Assembly: GCA_029747015.1 (NCBI GenBank)
Contig: JAKOGI010000428.1
Location: forward strand, 191,501 to 255,500
Reading direction: 5' to 3'
Source: Carnegiea gigantea
Taxonomy: Eukaryota > Streptophyta > Magnoliopsida > Caryophyllales > Cactaceae
Length of the DNA: 64,000 nt
The notes below the pieces were generated by a model. That model had not been told where the DNA came from. It saw nothing but the letters and a program-made list of their open reading frames with translations, and searched no databases. The position numbers and the translations under genes are program-made. This document shows, piece after piece, positions 22,120 through 34,800 of this stretch (position 1 is its first letter; every line of letters begins with the position of its first letter).

Positions 22120-24890
22120 CATATTAGATGATTGGAGGAGACTCAGGTGGTTACGAGTCGACTCATGGAGTTTTCGGTTTTGGGGTGAGGAACAGTGGGG
22201 GAGTGGCTGTCCTGGACTTTGCCATTGCCTACGACTTCTTGGTGGTTAACTCTCTTTTTAAGAAGAAGGAGGACCACTTGGTTACCTTTAAGAGTGGTTT
22301 CTTTAAGACCCAAATCGACTACTTCCTGACTAGGACGGATAGTCAGAGGTTGTGTAGGGATTGTAAGGTGATTCCTAGTGAGTTTGTAGGATCTCAGTAT
22401 AGGTTGCTTGTTTTAGATGTGGAGTTCAATTGTGTAAAGTGGAAGAGGAGGGGTGTTGGGGACCTTAGAGTCAAGTGGTGGAATCTCACAAAGGAGAACG
22501 CTTTGAAATTATCAACAAGGATCACGGAAGAAGGAGCCTGGAGGCGAGTAGAGGATTCAGATATGATGTGGGAAGCAATGGCAGGTTGTATTCGAAATCC
22601 GCTAAGGAAATCCTAGGGGCTTCTAGGAAAGGTAGTAACAGAATGAAGGGAGCCTGGTGGTGGAACGAGGGGGTCAAGGACAAAGTCAAAGAGAAAAAGG
22701 ACGCTTAGGCTGTTTTTATGAACAGTAGAACGGATAAAGAGAAAGAGTTCAATAGAGGTACATATAAGGCAGCAAAAAAGGTGTTGCAGTAGCAAAGTGC
22801 GGGGCCTATGATAGGTTATAATGAAAGTTGGAGACCAAGGAAGGTGAGAAGGAAGTCTTTAAACTGGCTAGGGTTAGAGAAAGGAGTACTAGAGATTTGG
22901 ATGTCATGAGGTGTATCAAAGATGAAAATGATAGGATACTATCAGGGGATGCGGAAATCAAGGGCAGATGGCAAAGGTACTTTTTCAGACTCCTCAATGG
23001 GGAAGCGAGTGAAGACCCTCGAAGTAAGGGTCGTGAGAGGAGCGAGATGGGTCTTGACCTTCACCTGGGTGAACCAATCAGCAGAGACAAGATTAAAGAG
23101 GCCTTGAAGAGGATGCCCAATGGGAAGGCAGAAGGACCAGACCAGATACCGGTGGAAGTGTGGAAGTACTTGGGTGAGGAGGGACTGGAGTGGCTAACAG
23201 AGCTTTTTAATATTATTCTTGGGACTTCTAGGATGCCCAGAGAATGGCGGTTTAGTACAGTCATCCCATAGTACAAGAGCAAAAGAGATATTCAAGACTG
23301 TAACAATTATAGGGGCATAAAGTTGCTCAATCACACAATGAAGTTATGGGAGATGGTGATTGAGCGAAGGTTGCGGAAGAATATCTCGATCTCAGAGAAC
23401 CAATTTGGTTTTATGCTTGGCAGATCGACCACTGAGGTGATCTACCTCCTTAGAAGGCTTGTGGGATTGTACAGAGATAGAAAAGTGGATCTTCATTTGG
23501 TGTTCATCGACCTGGAAAAAGCCTACGATAGAGTTCCACGTGACCTAGTTTGGAGTTGCTTGAAACAGAAAGGAGTCCCACCTGGGTATATTCGAGTTAT
23601 TAAGGATATGTACGAGGGAGGTACGACGAGGGTTAGGACGCCAGGAGGGGCTACCGACGACTTCTACGTTGGTATTGGCCTGCATCAAGGGCCCGCTTTA
23701 AGTCCTTTTCTGTTCACTACAGTGATGGATGAGCTTACTAAAGGGATTCAGGATGAGTTACCTTGGTGTATGTTATTTGCAAATGACATTGTTCTTATTG
23801 ATAAGACCAGAGATGGAGTTAATAGCAAGTTAGAGCGTTGGAGGCACACACTGGAATCTAGAGGTTTTAGAGTGAGTAGATCAAAAACTGAATACCTCCA
23901 TTGCTATTTTAGCGGGAGGGAAGGTGCGGGGAGAGATATCACCATTGACGGGGTGCCGATACCGAAGGTCGAGAAGTTTAGATACCTCGGTTTGATCATT
24001 CAACAGAATGGTGAGATTGACGAAGATATTAACCAGCGCATTAAAGTCGGATGGCTAAAATGGAAGCATGCTACAGATGTGCTGTGTGATAAGAGGATGC
24101 CTGTAGGTTTAAAAAGCAAAGTTTATCGTACGGTAGTGAGATCCGCTATGATGTACGGTTCGGAGTGCTGGACGTTAAAGAAGACTCAGATTCAAAGGTT
24201 GATGGTCGCATAGGTGAGGATGATCAGATAGATATAAGGGTATACGAGGTTGGATAAAATTAGGAATGAAGTGATAAGGGACTTAGTCAAAGTGGCGCCC
24301 ATCGAAGACAAGATGAGGGAATCAAGACCAAGATGGTTTGGCCATGTGAAAAGAAGGAGTGTGGACGCACCAGTAAGGAGATGTGAGACTATTAACATCC
24401 CCGACGGTAACAGAGGGAGAGGTCAACCAAAGAAGAGTTTGGATGAGGTGATTAGAGGGGACCTGCAAGTTGTAGGATTGACGGAGGACATGGCTCAGGA
24501 TAGAAGACTCTGGCGAAATAGAATTAAGGTTGTAGATCGAGAAGCATTGTCGGCATAGTGCCTTTCGGTTGTAGTAGGATAGGTTTTGTTACGGGTTTGC
24601 GTTTGTTGTGTTGTTTGCAGGTAGTACTTGCTTCTGGAGATGTCATTATTTGTCTATCGCTACTAAGGTATGGTACCTCCCCCCTCTGCTGTACTATACC
24701 AGAGGTTCTCTCTCGCTAACCCTTCTTTTACAAATGTTTTCACAAATTTCTTATTTTGTGGGTCACTTGGATTCAGCCTCTCTACGGGCAGAGATTTCGA
24801 TTGAGGTAAGGCTGCCTACATCTGGATCTCCCAAGACCCTACGAAAGCAGGACCCACACTAGGAGTTATTGTTATTGTTGTATCTAATGA
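22120..24890 (+). mobile_element. RTE-type non-LTR retrotransposon, degenerate
   Basis: Plus-strand fragments of one ORF, broken by stops and frameshifts. 22128-22616 is the end of the APE-type endonuclease (FGFGVRNSGG, DFLVVNSLFKKK, TQIDYFLTR). 22828-23271 and 23323-24213 are the reverse transcriptase (NGKAEGPDQIPVEVWK; FIDLEKAYDRVPRDLVW; GLHQGPALSPFLF; YGSECWTLKKTQ). 24250-24558 is the C-terminal RWFGHVKRR...GRGQPKK...LTEDMAQDR region. The catalytic motif reads LFANDIVLID where FADD is usual, so even an intact copy would lack an active-site Asp. The 3' end is the CTACATCTGGATCTCCC block followed by (GTTATT)n near 24870-24888. The element is 5'-truncated inside the endonuclease. No clear target duplication. 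Confidence 0.9.
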
Positions 24891-25869
24891 ATTATTAACT
24901 GTCAAGATTGCTAAACCATTGAATTTTGCCCATATAGAAAAGAGGAATGAGAGAAAAGAGTCCTTGATTATGACTCTTGTCATTCACCTGTAGGCCTTGA
25001 TTGGCATATTATTTTGTCATTAGACAGGGGTAATCAAAGCAAGTACAAGGAGATAGAACTGTAATTTTTACCTTTTTCTTTCTTTTTTTGAATGACATTG
25101 TTTAACTTGGTAAGAAATGTATATGATAAAGATCTCATATTTAAATTCTGTATATGATACGAGCTTAAGAATTTTCCATGGAACCAGCACAACAAGATAC
25201 AAGATGGCATTTTGATTTTCTTTATGCCTGTCAACCATGCTACATTCCACATTTGAAATGTATGCCACTAGAACATTTGTTCATAAGAAAAGCACATCAC
25301 ACATACTTGAAAAGCACATAAAATAAGCAGTGCTTTTTGTCATTCGTAAAGTTACAGACGGTACAACTTCCCCAAATACAAGCTATGTCCAAAAGCAATA
25401 GTTAATCCGAAACACAACTTCAGTCACTTTACCTAGGCTAGGGTCACTAACATCACAAGCAAAATCACCTAATAATTCCCTTTGACATAGCCCTTCAGTC
25501 ATGATGATGACCACCAAACTCCAAAATACAGGTGATAACATGGGCGGCTAAGCATTAGCACCCACCACTTTCTCTTCATTCAGCTTTCATAGCAACAAGC
25601 ACATTATTCTCTGCTATAGCTCATAGCCTCATCTGCTGGACCTGATTTCACAATTCTAGATGCATAGCAGATCACTATGACGAAATGCTACAGATGTTAG
25701 TGTACCCCTCCTTTCCGATTTTTTCTTTTCTGTCTTCTTTTTTTTGGCTTTTATCCGCCCTCCTCCTCGCCTTTCTTCCCTCCAACCCATTTTCCTTTAA
25801 AATGACTGTACTTTATTCACAATACTGTACAGTGATGAAACTACACAGGGGATCCTGACCCCTGAAATT
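24891..25869. other. Spacer and CLPX 3' UTR
   Basis: AT-rich spacer, then the 3' UTR of CLPX (minus) next to 25870. No coding sequence recognised. Confidence 0.5.
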
Positions 25870-28800
25870 TTACATATTAGCAACCACAGGTGAAAGGTAG
25901 ATTTCAGATTCTGTTTCAGCTTCTGAAGCTTCGAACTCCTTGGGTTTCTCTTGGGATAGATACCGGTCTAGGGCTCCTTCTCCATAAAGGATCTTAGCTC
26001 CACGCTCTTTCCCCTCCAACCCTACTGCTTCCTCATCGACAACAACAGCATCGATGACATCGTCACCTGTTCTTGAATCAGGAATCTGCATCAAAACCAT
26101 CGGATAATCAGTTACAGAACTTTAATACATTCTGCCCAGTTTCATTCAAACTTGGATCATATATTAATTTTCCCAGACAGAATGAAAGAAGAGACAAAGA
26201 TCAACAGTACAAGCCCTCAGGAATCCATCATAGGTTTAATTGCAGCTTCTCACATAGAAAGGAAACAAAGAGGTGAATTGACCAACCCCATTACCTCATA
26301 CATGGCATCCATCAGGATGCTCTCAAGTATGGCCCTCAATCCTCGAGCGCCTGTATTCTTGCTTATTGCTTTTCTAGCAATTAATCTCAAGGCCTTTTCT
26401 GTGAAATGCAGTTTCACCTGAAACAACAGTTTGAACAACCTCAGCCGATGGAATTTGCATTAGGTGAGCAGACAACTCACCTCGAAAAGACCATATGCAA
26501 AAAGGACCATGATGCCAAGAATATATGCTAAAGGTCCTCATAGGAAGTTTTAACTGACTTGCTCATTTCAGCTCTAGTACCCAGCACCCCTCTCCCCAAG
26601 GGGGCCCAAGTAACCTACCTTCAAATCCCAATTAGCGGTAATTCGTACTTCTTTCAGACCCCCCCCCTTTTTTCCACAGACTGAAACGAGCGACCTTGGG
26701 ACGTATTTTCTCAGAAGCGTTGTAGAAAGATCAACCAAATTGGACAAATGATGGGTCATGATCACATTCATAATTGAAAAAGCTTTTTTTCTTTACAGTA
26801 ATAACTTGCCTCATTCATCTGGAACATCTTTTTGTACTGTTTTCCTAATGCATTCCTCGGCTCTGTCAGAACCTATAAAATAACAAAAGGTTACATGACA
26901 GGAACATTCATATGAAAATGAATAAAAAAACAAGAAGTCAACACTCAACAGCATCTGCCTACATATATTCCCACTGTAAACTGTGGGAACACCAAACAGA
27001 AATGTAGTCTATCAGCTTCCAATAGACAATGCTCCTAACTCCCAAAAAAGCTTTACATAACTAAACTACTAAAGCATGTGTTTGATGATGATGAAGATGG
27101 TTCTCTAGAAAAATGGATCTCCCTTTGTAGCCAAAACAAGAGGGAAGGAAGGTGGGATTCCAAATATACATAGCAAAGGGCCTAGCACAGTGGGATTCCC
27201 CCAACCCCTTTTGAAAATGATTTTCTTTTTTGCCAACCACTCCCATTTTTTGGTATGAAGGCAGACGCAAGAAGCGGGACTTGAATCTTAGGACTTTGGT
27301 ACAACCTATAGGTCTTACCTATTAAGCAAGCTAACACACATAAGCACTCCTTAAATATATCATTATTATTCTTCAAATGCCAATAGACTTACAGGCTATA
27401 GCAATTACACAGAACAAAAATAATATTATATTGGAAGACGAGTGTTACCTCAACAAGTTGATCTTCCGTAAGGGCTGATAGATTAACAAGAATTGGGAAT
27501 CTTCCAACAAATTCAGGTATGAGACCGTAAGCGATAAGGTCAGTACTTTCTACCTGAAAGAAATATAAACAATTCAAGAAGGCTTAGGCATGAATACTCA
27601 CATAATTCAACTGTAACTCTACATTTAGCGATGAGAACTTATCCAAGTTGTCCTATTTGCAACCAGAGCTCATACTTACATTGTCCAACAAGGATGAAGC
27701 TACAACAGCACTTGTGGGACCACTGGTCCTCATGTTCGCACGTACAGGAGCACCAAAACCGATAGAAGAATCATGCCGTCTGTAAAGTCCATAAGATTTT
27801 CTTCTCAATATTGAAACCAATTAAAGAGCTGGAATAAGTCAAAAACAGAAAGTGAACCTTTCTGAGATGGTTTTCTCCAAGTCAATGAAAGCACCCCCAC
27901 AGATGAAAAGAATGTCCTTTGTGTCTATCTGTGAAAAAACAAATCACAAAGACCCCAAAATCATTAATGCTAGAATCCAAACATAGTAACTTTGTTCAAC
28001 CATGACCCCCCTCTCTCTGCCTTATTATGGGAGGAGGGAGCTTCTAAAGCTTCCGCATAAAATGCATAATTTGTTTTAGAAACAGGGTAAATGGAGAAAA
28101 TTATCTTAGCATCCCCCAAGGACCACTGACGTCCAAGGCCCATAGCACTAAAACCAAATAACATGAGGGGTTAAATAAGATAACAGTAAGAACACTGCTC
28201 TGCAGCAAAAGGCCAAGATTCAAAGTTTGATGAAAATCATCAATAGGATAGCTAGGACTGGAAATTCCTTGGCAACCCCAAACCAAAATCGTATTGTCGC
28301 ATTTGTTAAGAGATAACTCAAGATATTAGCACAACTCTTAATTAATTGCTAAGGTTTTCCCCGAACACGGGTTCTGCTTTGGGGGGGGGGGGGGGAACCG
28401 TTGTGTTTGTTACCTCCTGACCTCCCTCGACCCAGCACAAGACAAGATCCGCAACGGGTACTTCCGAATGCAAGTTTCGATCATTGTTAGGGTTCATTAT
28501 TAAAAATAGAAACACAGCATCCCACTTAGAACAGTCATGAGTATTACAGACAGGTTGAATCATACCATGCATCAACAAATAACAAGCTACATGAAGGGTT
28601 AGTATTGCATAATACCTGGATATTCTCACCCCTTGGATGCTTCCGAGCTCCTTTCTCAGGAACATTAACAATCTGGTCAGAATGGCAAAGCTCATGTTAT
28701 AGAACGGTCCTCATATTGACAGTCAGCAGAACAGAGAGATCCAGATAGTACAGCAAGGATTTCCAGGCACCGATATAGCACTAGAACACTCACGAAGAAA

Positions 28801-31800
28801 GAGACAAACTTTTCTGTAAAAAAAGGTTGCCTCAAACAGTAAACAGTTATTACAAGTAAAAAAACGAAAATAATAAATTTCACATCAAGTCATAGGACAA
28901 TAATGAGATGAAAGAATCGGATACTGAGGTCCTGTTCTCTTCGTTGGTAAATTCACTTTAACCAACTTCTACAGTTCTACCAACTCTCATCAAATTCCAC
29001 AAACTTCTGCCAACTCTTACCCCACCCCCAAAAAAAAAATCATTTCTTGCTCTAACCAACTTCTATCAATTCCTATCAACTTCTATCAAATCTACCAACT
29101 CCTACCAATCTCCTTCAAAAAATTTCGCAAAGAAATCCCCACTCATTTATATTTCTTACTAACATCCTCCAATTTCTACCAACTTGTTCCAATCTTTCCC
29201 AACCTTAACCAACTCCTATCAAACATTTCAAAAAAACACCAACTTCTTTGATTTAAACATTTCCCCTTTTCCTTCAACCTCCCTCGAACCCCTGACCCTG
29301 TGACTTCACCAATGAAGGTGAATACCAACAAGGCACAAGGAGGCAAGTGAGAAAAATACCAACTTCTACCAATTTCTACCCACTTCTACCAATATTTACC
29401 AACTTCACCCATTTACCAACCTCTATTTGCCAACTAAAAGAACATGCCTTGAATGGCACATGTTCTTGCAAAGAATTTCAAAAACAATATAAAAACCGGA
29501 ACACCACCTGCCAATATGAGAAATGGCATGTTTCACTTATCTACTGTTATAAATTACTTGAATCAGCCGATTAGCTACATGCAGATCCTGTTCCATCACC
29601 ATTTGTTATCATTTTGATGTCAAGACTAGACTAAATTGATGGGCTTCATGCACAGGCAGCACAGCTAAACAGAATACCCTACTTTGGCTCCACAACCACC
29701 AGAATCAAACCAGTGCAAGTAGGACTTACATAATCAGGGAGAGCAGAAACACTATAGAAGCATCAAGATCACTAATATCAAGAAAATAAGGACTCTTGAC
29801 TCCCCATTTAATCCGGAACTTAACTCCCAATGTCGCAGATGCAAAAATGTTTTATTCCCTCAAAACATTGGGAATCATTGAAGAGTACAAGTAGATAGTA
29901 TCTCAAGCAAAAAGCAAAAATGGACTCACCGTTCCTTCTAACATTTTCAGTAAAGCTTGTTGGACACCTTCTCCAGATACATCTCTGCTAATATTAAGGC
30001 TCTCAGCCTGCAAAAGCAAATCTACAATCAGGCAAAAGTGGATAAACATTTAAAAAAAATCCACCTTGCAGAAACAGATGGACTTAATGACCTTTTTGGT
30101 GATTTTGTCAACTTCATCAATATATACAATGCCTTGCTGGGCGGCGACCACATTGTAATCAGCAACCTGTGAACAAAATCCTTCAGAAAATATTGTTCCT
30201 CTTGCAAAAGATTGAGATTACCAAGCTTAAACAGGTTGGAGTTCTGGTCTATGCTGAACAAGACAGCACGATAAAACCATGTGATCACACACCACTGCAA
30301 GTGAATGCACAACGTCAAATTTAAACCATCTGTCTGCTGTCTAGGGAGAATTTCATGGGACGTAGACCAATCAACACCGAGGAAGAAGAACACTCCATAG
30401 CAACAATGCAATACGATACAGAAAATCCATTCATGTACTTGTACAAGGTCCTTGTATCTGGGATTACAGCACTGGGTGAAACAAAGAAAAGAAGAAAAAC
30501 AATTATGGATAGCTTAGTCTTCCTAAAATCATGGACTCTGATTTGCTGCAAGAGATGAAGCTGTTCAAAGCAACATAAGACATACAGCTCTAGTATCCAT
30601 TCCTTCTTGTCTTAACTCCATTAACAATAAAAATATCAGGACATGGAAAACACCACAAGCACAAAGAAGTTTAGTATGCACTTTCCTTCACTACAAAGTG
30701 CACCGAATATACGGCCTTGGGAGCATTTCAAATTCCGGCAGAGCATATATTCTGATATCCATTCACAATATACTAATATCAGTCACTCCTACAAGCTAGA
30801 ATGTCCAAAATAATGCAGGAAAATTACGACGGCCTAATTTATTTATTTTCTTGGGTCAATGAAAATAGTTTGATGATGAAGCAGATGCCAGTCAAACATG
30901 ATTTGGAAAAGATAACTGCACAACCATGCCATAATTGCTCAAAAGTGAAATCATTAGATTTTAATATGTAAACACATAAGAAATCTGAAGTTACCATGAG
31001 AAGCTTGTACAAAATTGATTCCACATCTTCTCCAACATATCCTGCCTGCGGGCATGAATAGGTCAATTAAGTATAAACTCAAACTGCAATCCCATCAGAA
31101 TAATGCTTTGGACAAATTCCATGTCAAAAATTTGAATTGTAGATGCGCGTTACCAACTTTTAACTTTTTTCTGCAACAGTGGAAAAATCTGACCACCAAA
31201 GTACAGATTTATGTCACATACATTCTACGCCTACAATGTTCTCGCATGTAACAGTATGCAGTGTCATACATACTTCAATATTAGATATCCATTACCTTAG
31301 TAACTGGCACTGGAAAGAAAAACATGCAAGGTGATCCCAAAATGTAAAAAACAAGAAACATTGATTTCATCAAAACAATCCTGACAAGGAACAAATCATT
31401 GCAGAAGACAATGACAACCCAATTCATGGTATCCCAGATGACACAGGTTCTGTTCTTTATATAGCCTATCACAACTGCAGCAGCCAAGGGAAGGCTGAAG
31501 CATCTTAGCCTACATAGAAACTAAAAGCCGCATTGATAGGGAGAAAGAAACAAACAAGGATGAACGTACTCAGCATGCTTGAGTTGAAGGAAGTATAGTT
31601 CAAGACACTGCTTACAGGTAATGGCATAACAACTACTATTCATTAACCATAACATCAAAATGACAAGAAATGTATACGGCTTCTTAAAACATTCAGTTAA
31701 TCAACTTAATCAGTTCCAGTCGAGATGTCATCTATGACTGCAGATCATGTTCAATCATGTCAATGCTTGCTTGGGCACAGCACTGCAGTTTCAGGCAAAA

Positions 31801-34800
31801 ACTATGACCAATCTTAGCTCTTGCAAGATAACCATATTGAAATGCATAGTTAGAGCAAGGCAGGTATATTACCGACAAGTGATTTACATCTCTACATCTT
31901 TAAGACAGTTTAGCAACGGCCATTTCAAATAGCATGTCCAGCAACCAACAGATTCTCAAGATGAATTACACGAGCCATATCATAAAAAAGTAATATCAGC
32001 AAAGTTTAACCAACAATGACTCTCTCTTTGCACAACAAAGTTAAAAGCCAATCTCTTTACACAAAGTAACAGTTTCTGCTCAGAAGCTGAAGAGCTAAAT
32101 GACCCTAGACATAGACACATAATATCCTTGAGGTTCAGTGACTCAATCATAACCCTCCTTTACGAGGATAATAACCCAAACCCAATGAATAGGTATGTGT
32201 CAAACAAGACAATTCAACAATTACTAAATCCATTTAACCACTAAAGTAAAGATACCTGAGTCAATGTTGTTGCATCAGCAATAACAAATGGCACATTCAC
32301 GAGCTTTGCAAGTGTTTTTGCGAGTAATGTCTTCCCTGTCATTGAGAAATCATCACGCAGCCAGTGAGAAGAGTATTGAAGACTGACAAAAGTGCCAACT
32401 CCAAAATTTGTTTAAACACAAGTACATAACCACTACAAAATATGGTTACATAAGCAAAGCAAGATGAAAATAAATTAAGCAGCTTTATATATTTTTCTTC
32501 GTCTACCATCTGTTACAAAAGATCTTTCCATCCCCAGCTTTTCTCACAATGGTAGGTCGATATAAATACTGTTCCAAGTCTCAATTGGCTCAAGCTATCA
32601 GATTACCATATGCAACTTACAAATAGCTAAAACAATCACAACCTAAAAACGAGTTTTCCAATCAATTCAGCTTGGCACTGAGAACATGTGAGAATGGCTG
32701 AGGGGGAGTACAGCCTCATGTCCAAAAAGCTACAACCAGAAAATGACTTTTATCAATTGCAAACCAGTTGAAGACTAAAGAAATATCCGGAATTCGCAAG
32801 GGCCTTGCATAACACTAAAAACAATTCCGGAGGTCTTCAGGCATCAATTTTTAGAGCACCACAAAACCACTAAAGCTGCTGACCAAAAGAAAACGTTCAC
32901 CAAAATAGCCGTATTAGTCAGACATTCATATAGTTGAGCCAAGAGCCTCAAAAACCAGGCGATAATACAGACTTTGGAGGGGGGAAGCAGGGAAGAATAT
33001 TAACTCCAGAAAAGAAGGGGCATAGACAGACGCACCAAGAAAGGAGCATGAGATAATAGTTTAAAGATTAAGGGGCAATAACTCATGAAACTAGCAACTG
33101 ACATGGTAGCTATACGTTTCAAATGAAGAGACCAACATTTATGACTCCAAGTTGAAGCCCCTCCACCTTTGAAGCTGTTAATAAAATCAACTGAAATGAT
33201 AATAATTGCATTCTTGACAGACTAGGAACTAAATGCATCTATTTATCTCTCACTCGAGAGAATAAAGAATCTATTCTAATTCTAGCCAAATCCTAGTTTC
33301 CAAGATGGCAAAGTTACATCAGCTTAAACAGAATCACAGTTGACATTGAGAATAGACTACAGCAGTCAGGCTACATAAAATCAACACCACAAACTAGAGC
33401 AACAAATTCAAGGTTGTGCTTGACAAAGTAATCATAGTGACAAAAGGTTACCTGAGCCTGTGGGCCCCATCAAGAGAATGTTGCTTTTTTCAAGCTCCAC
33501 CGGTTCGTCAGTCATGTCTGGTTTATCAGTACCAGACTCCCTTGCTTGTCTAGCATTCCACATAGCATGAAGAACAAAATCAGCTTAGCAAGCTAATTGT
33601 GATAGCCGGAATCAAGTTGAGATACCTCTAACAGAAGCAGAAAGCAATGATTCTAACAGAGAAAATTTGCCCCAAAAAAAAAGGAAGATATCCAGCAGTT
33701 CAGTGGTTCATCCAAGTCAATGGACATGGAGGTACAAGCACCCCCTCCCCCTCGAACCTTCCTCATCATTGTAAGTAATAGAAGATGATCCCTAATGTAA
33801 CTTGAACAACAAATGTAACAAGCTTCATAATGCTATATGATTAGAAATTGATTCTTCCTTTTCTTCTTTATCGGCCACAGGTACAAAGGAAGAACAGTAT
33901 ATCTCCCCTTTTCACTCACCTACCCCATCCATAAGGCAAAAGACAAGCGACAGCAAACCAGTCTGACGGCCCATTTATTGCAAATTCCAACAAGTTGGCA
34001 ATGTAGAATTGATTAATCACTCCAGAAGAGAGCTACAGGAACAATGAATTAAAGAATCCGCTTTCGTGCATAATTTGCAACATATTTGATTTAGGACATT
34101 TCTACTTCTACATATTGTTGTGATTTTAAGTCCCTAAGAAACACTGATACTGAAACGTGACATGGATAGCGCCTATTCTTTTCATTGGTAAATAGGTAAA
34201 GTTCATAGAAGCTGATAGAAATTGATTTTTTTTTTTTTTGGAATAATTGGTAGGAGTTGGTTAAGATTGGGAAAGATTGGAAGAAGTTAGTAGAAGTTGT
34301 TAGATGCTGGAGGATGTTGGTGAGCAATGTAAATGAGTAGGGATTTCTTTGTAAGAAATTTTGAAAGTGATTGATAAGAGTTGGTGGAAGTTGGTAGAAG
34401 TTGATCCAAGTTAGCTGAAAGTGGTTGAAGTTGAAAAGGATTGAAATTTTTTTGTCAGAGTTAGTAGAAATTTGTAGAAGCTGATTAAAGTTGGTCGACG
34501 TTGGTAAAAGAGGATTTACCAACAAAAAGAACAGGCCCATAGACGCTTGATTTTTAATACACAACACGTACAGTGGACACGCAGTGGTTAGAAAATATAT
34601 ATTCTAGCACCTATATTTGCTTTATAAATTGCTTCTTGTTTTTAGTCTTGGAGAGGTCGTGTCGGGATGAGAACAATAAAAAATTATTCATAATCTGTAA
34701 GTTATACCACTATCAATTACAAAACCCAATTCCTTTGTGTCATCATCTATATGTTCTACAAGCGTTTGAGAGTGTCCAAGGGTATTTGGTTGGACACAGA

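Noticed and set aside
27018..27388. CCAATAGAC direct repeat as target duplication of the SINE-like segment
   Set aside because: The two copies lie about 30-40 bp away from the apparent element ends, so chance is as likely.
28930..29448. CRISPR-like spaced repeats
   Set aside because: Repeat units are degenerate, contiguous and of variable length, with no conserved repeat and unique spacer pattern; the host is a plant.
34091..34567. 158-codon minus-strand frame rich in Asn, Phe and Leu
   Set aside because: Read-through of periodic-repeat copy C; low complexity, no family, lies in a CLPX intron.
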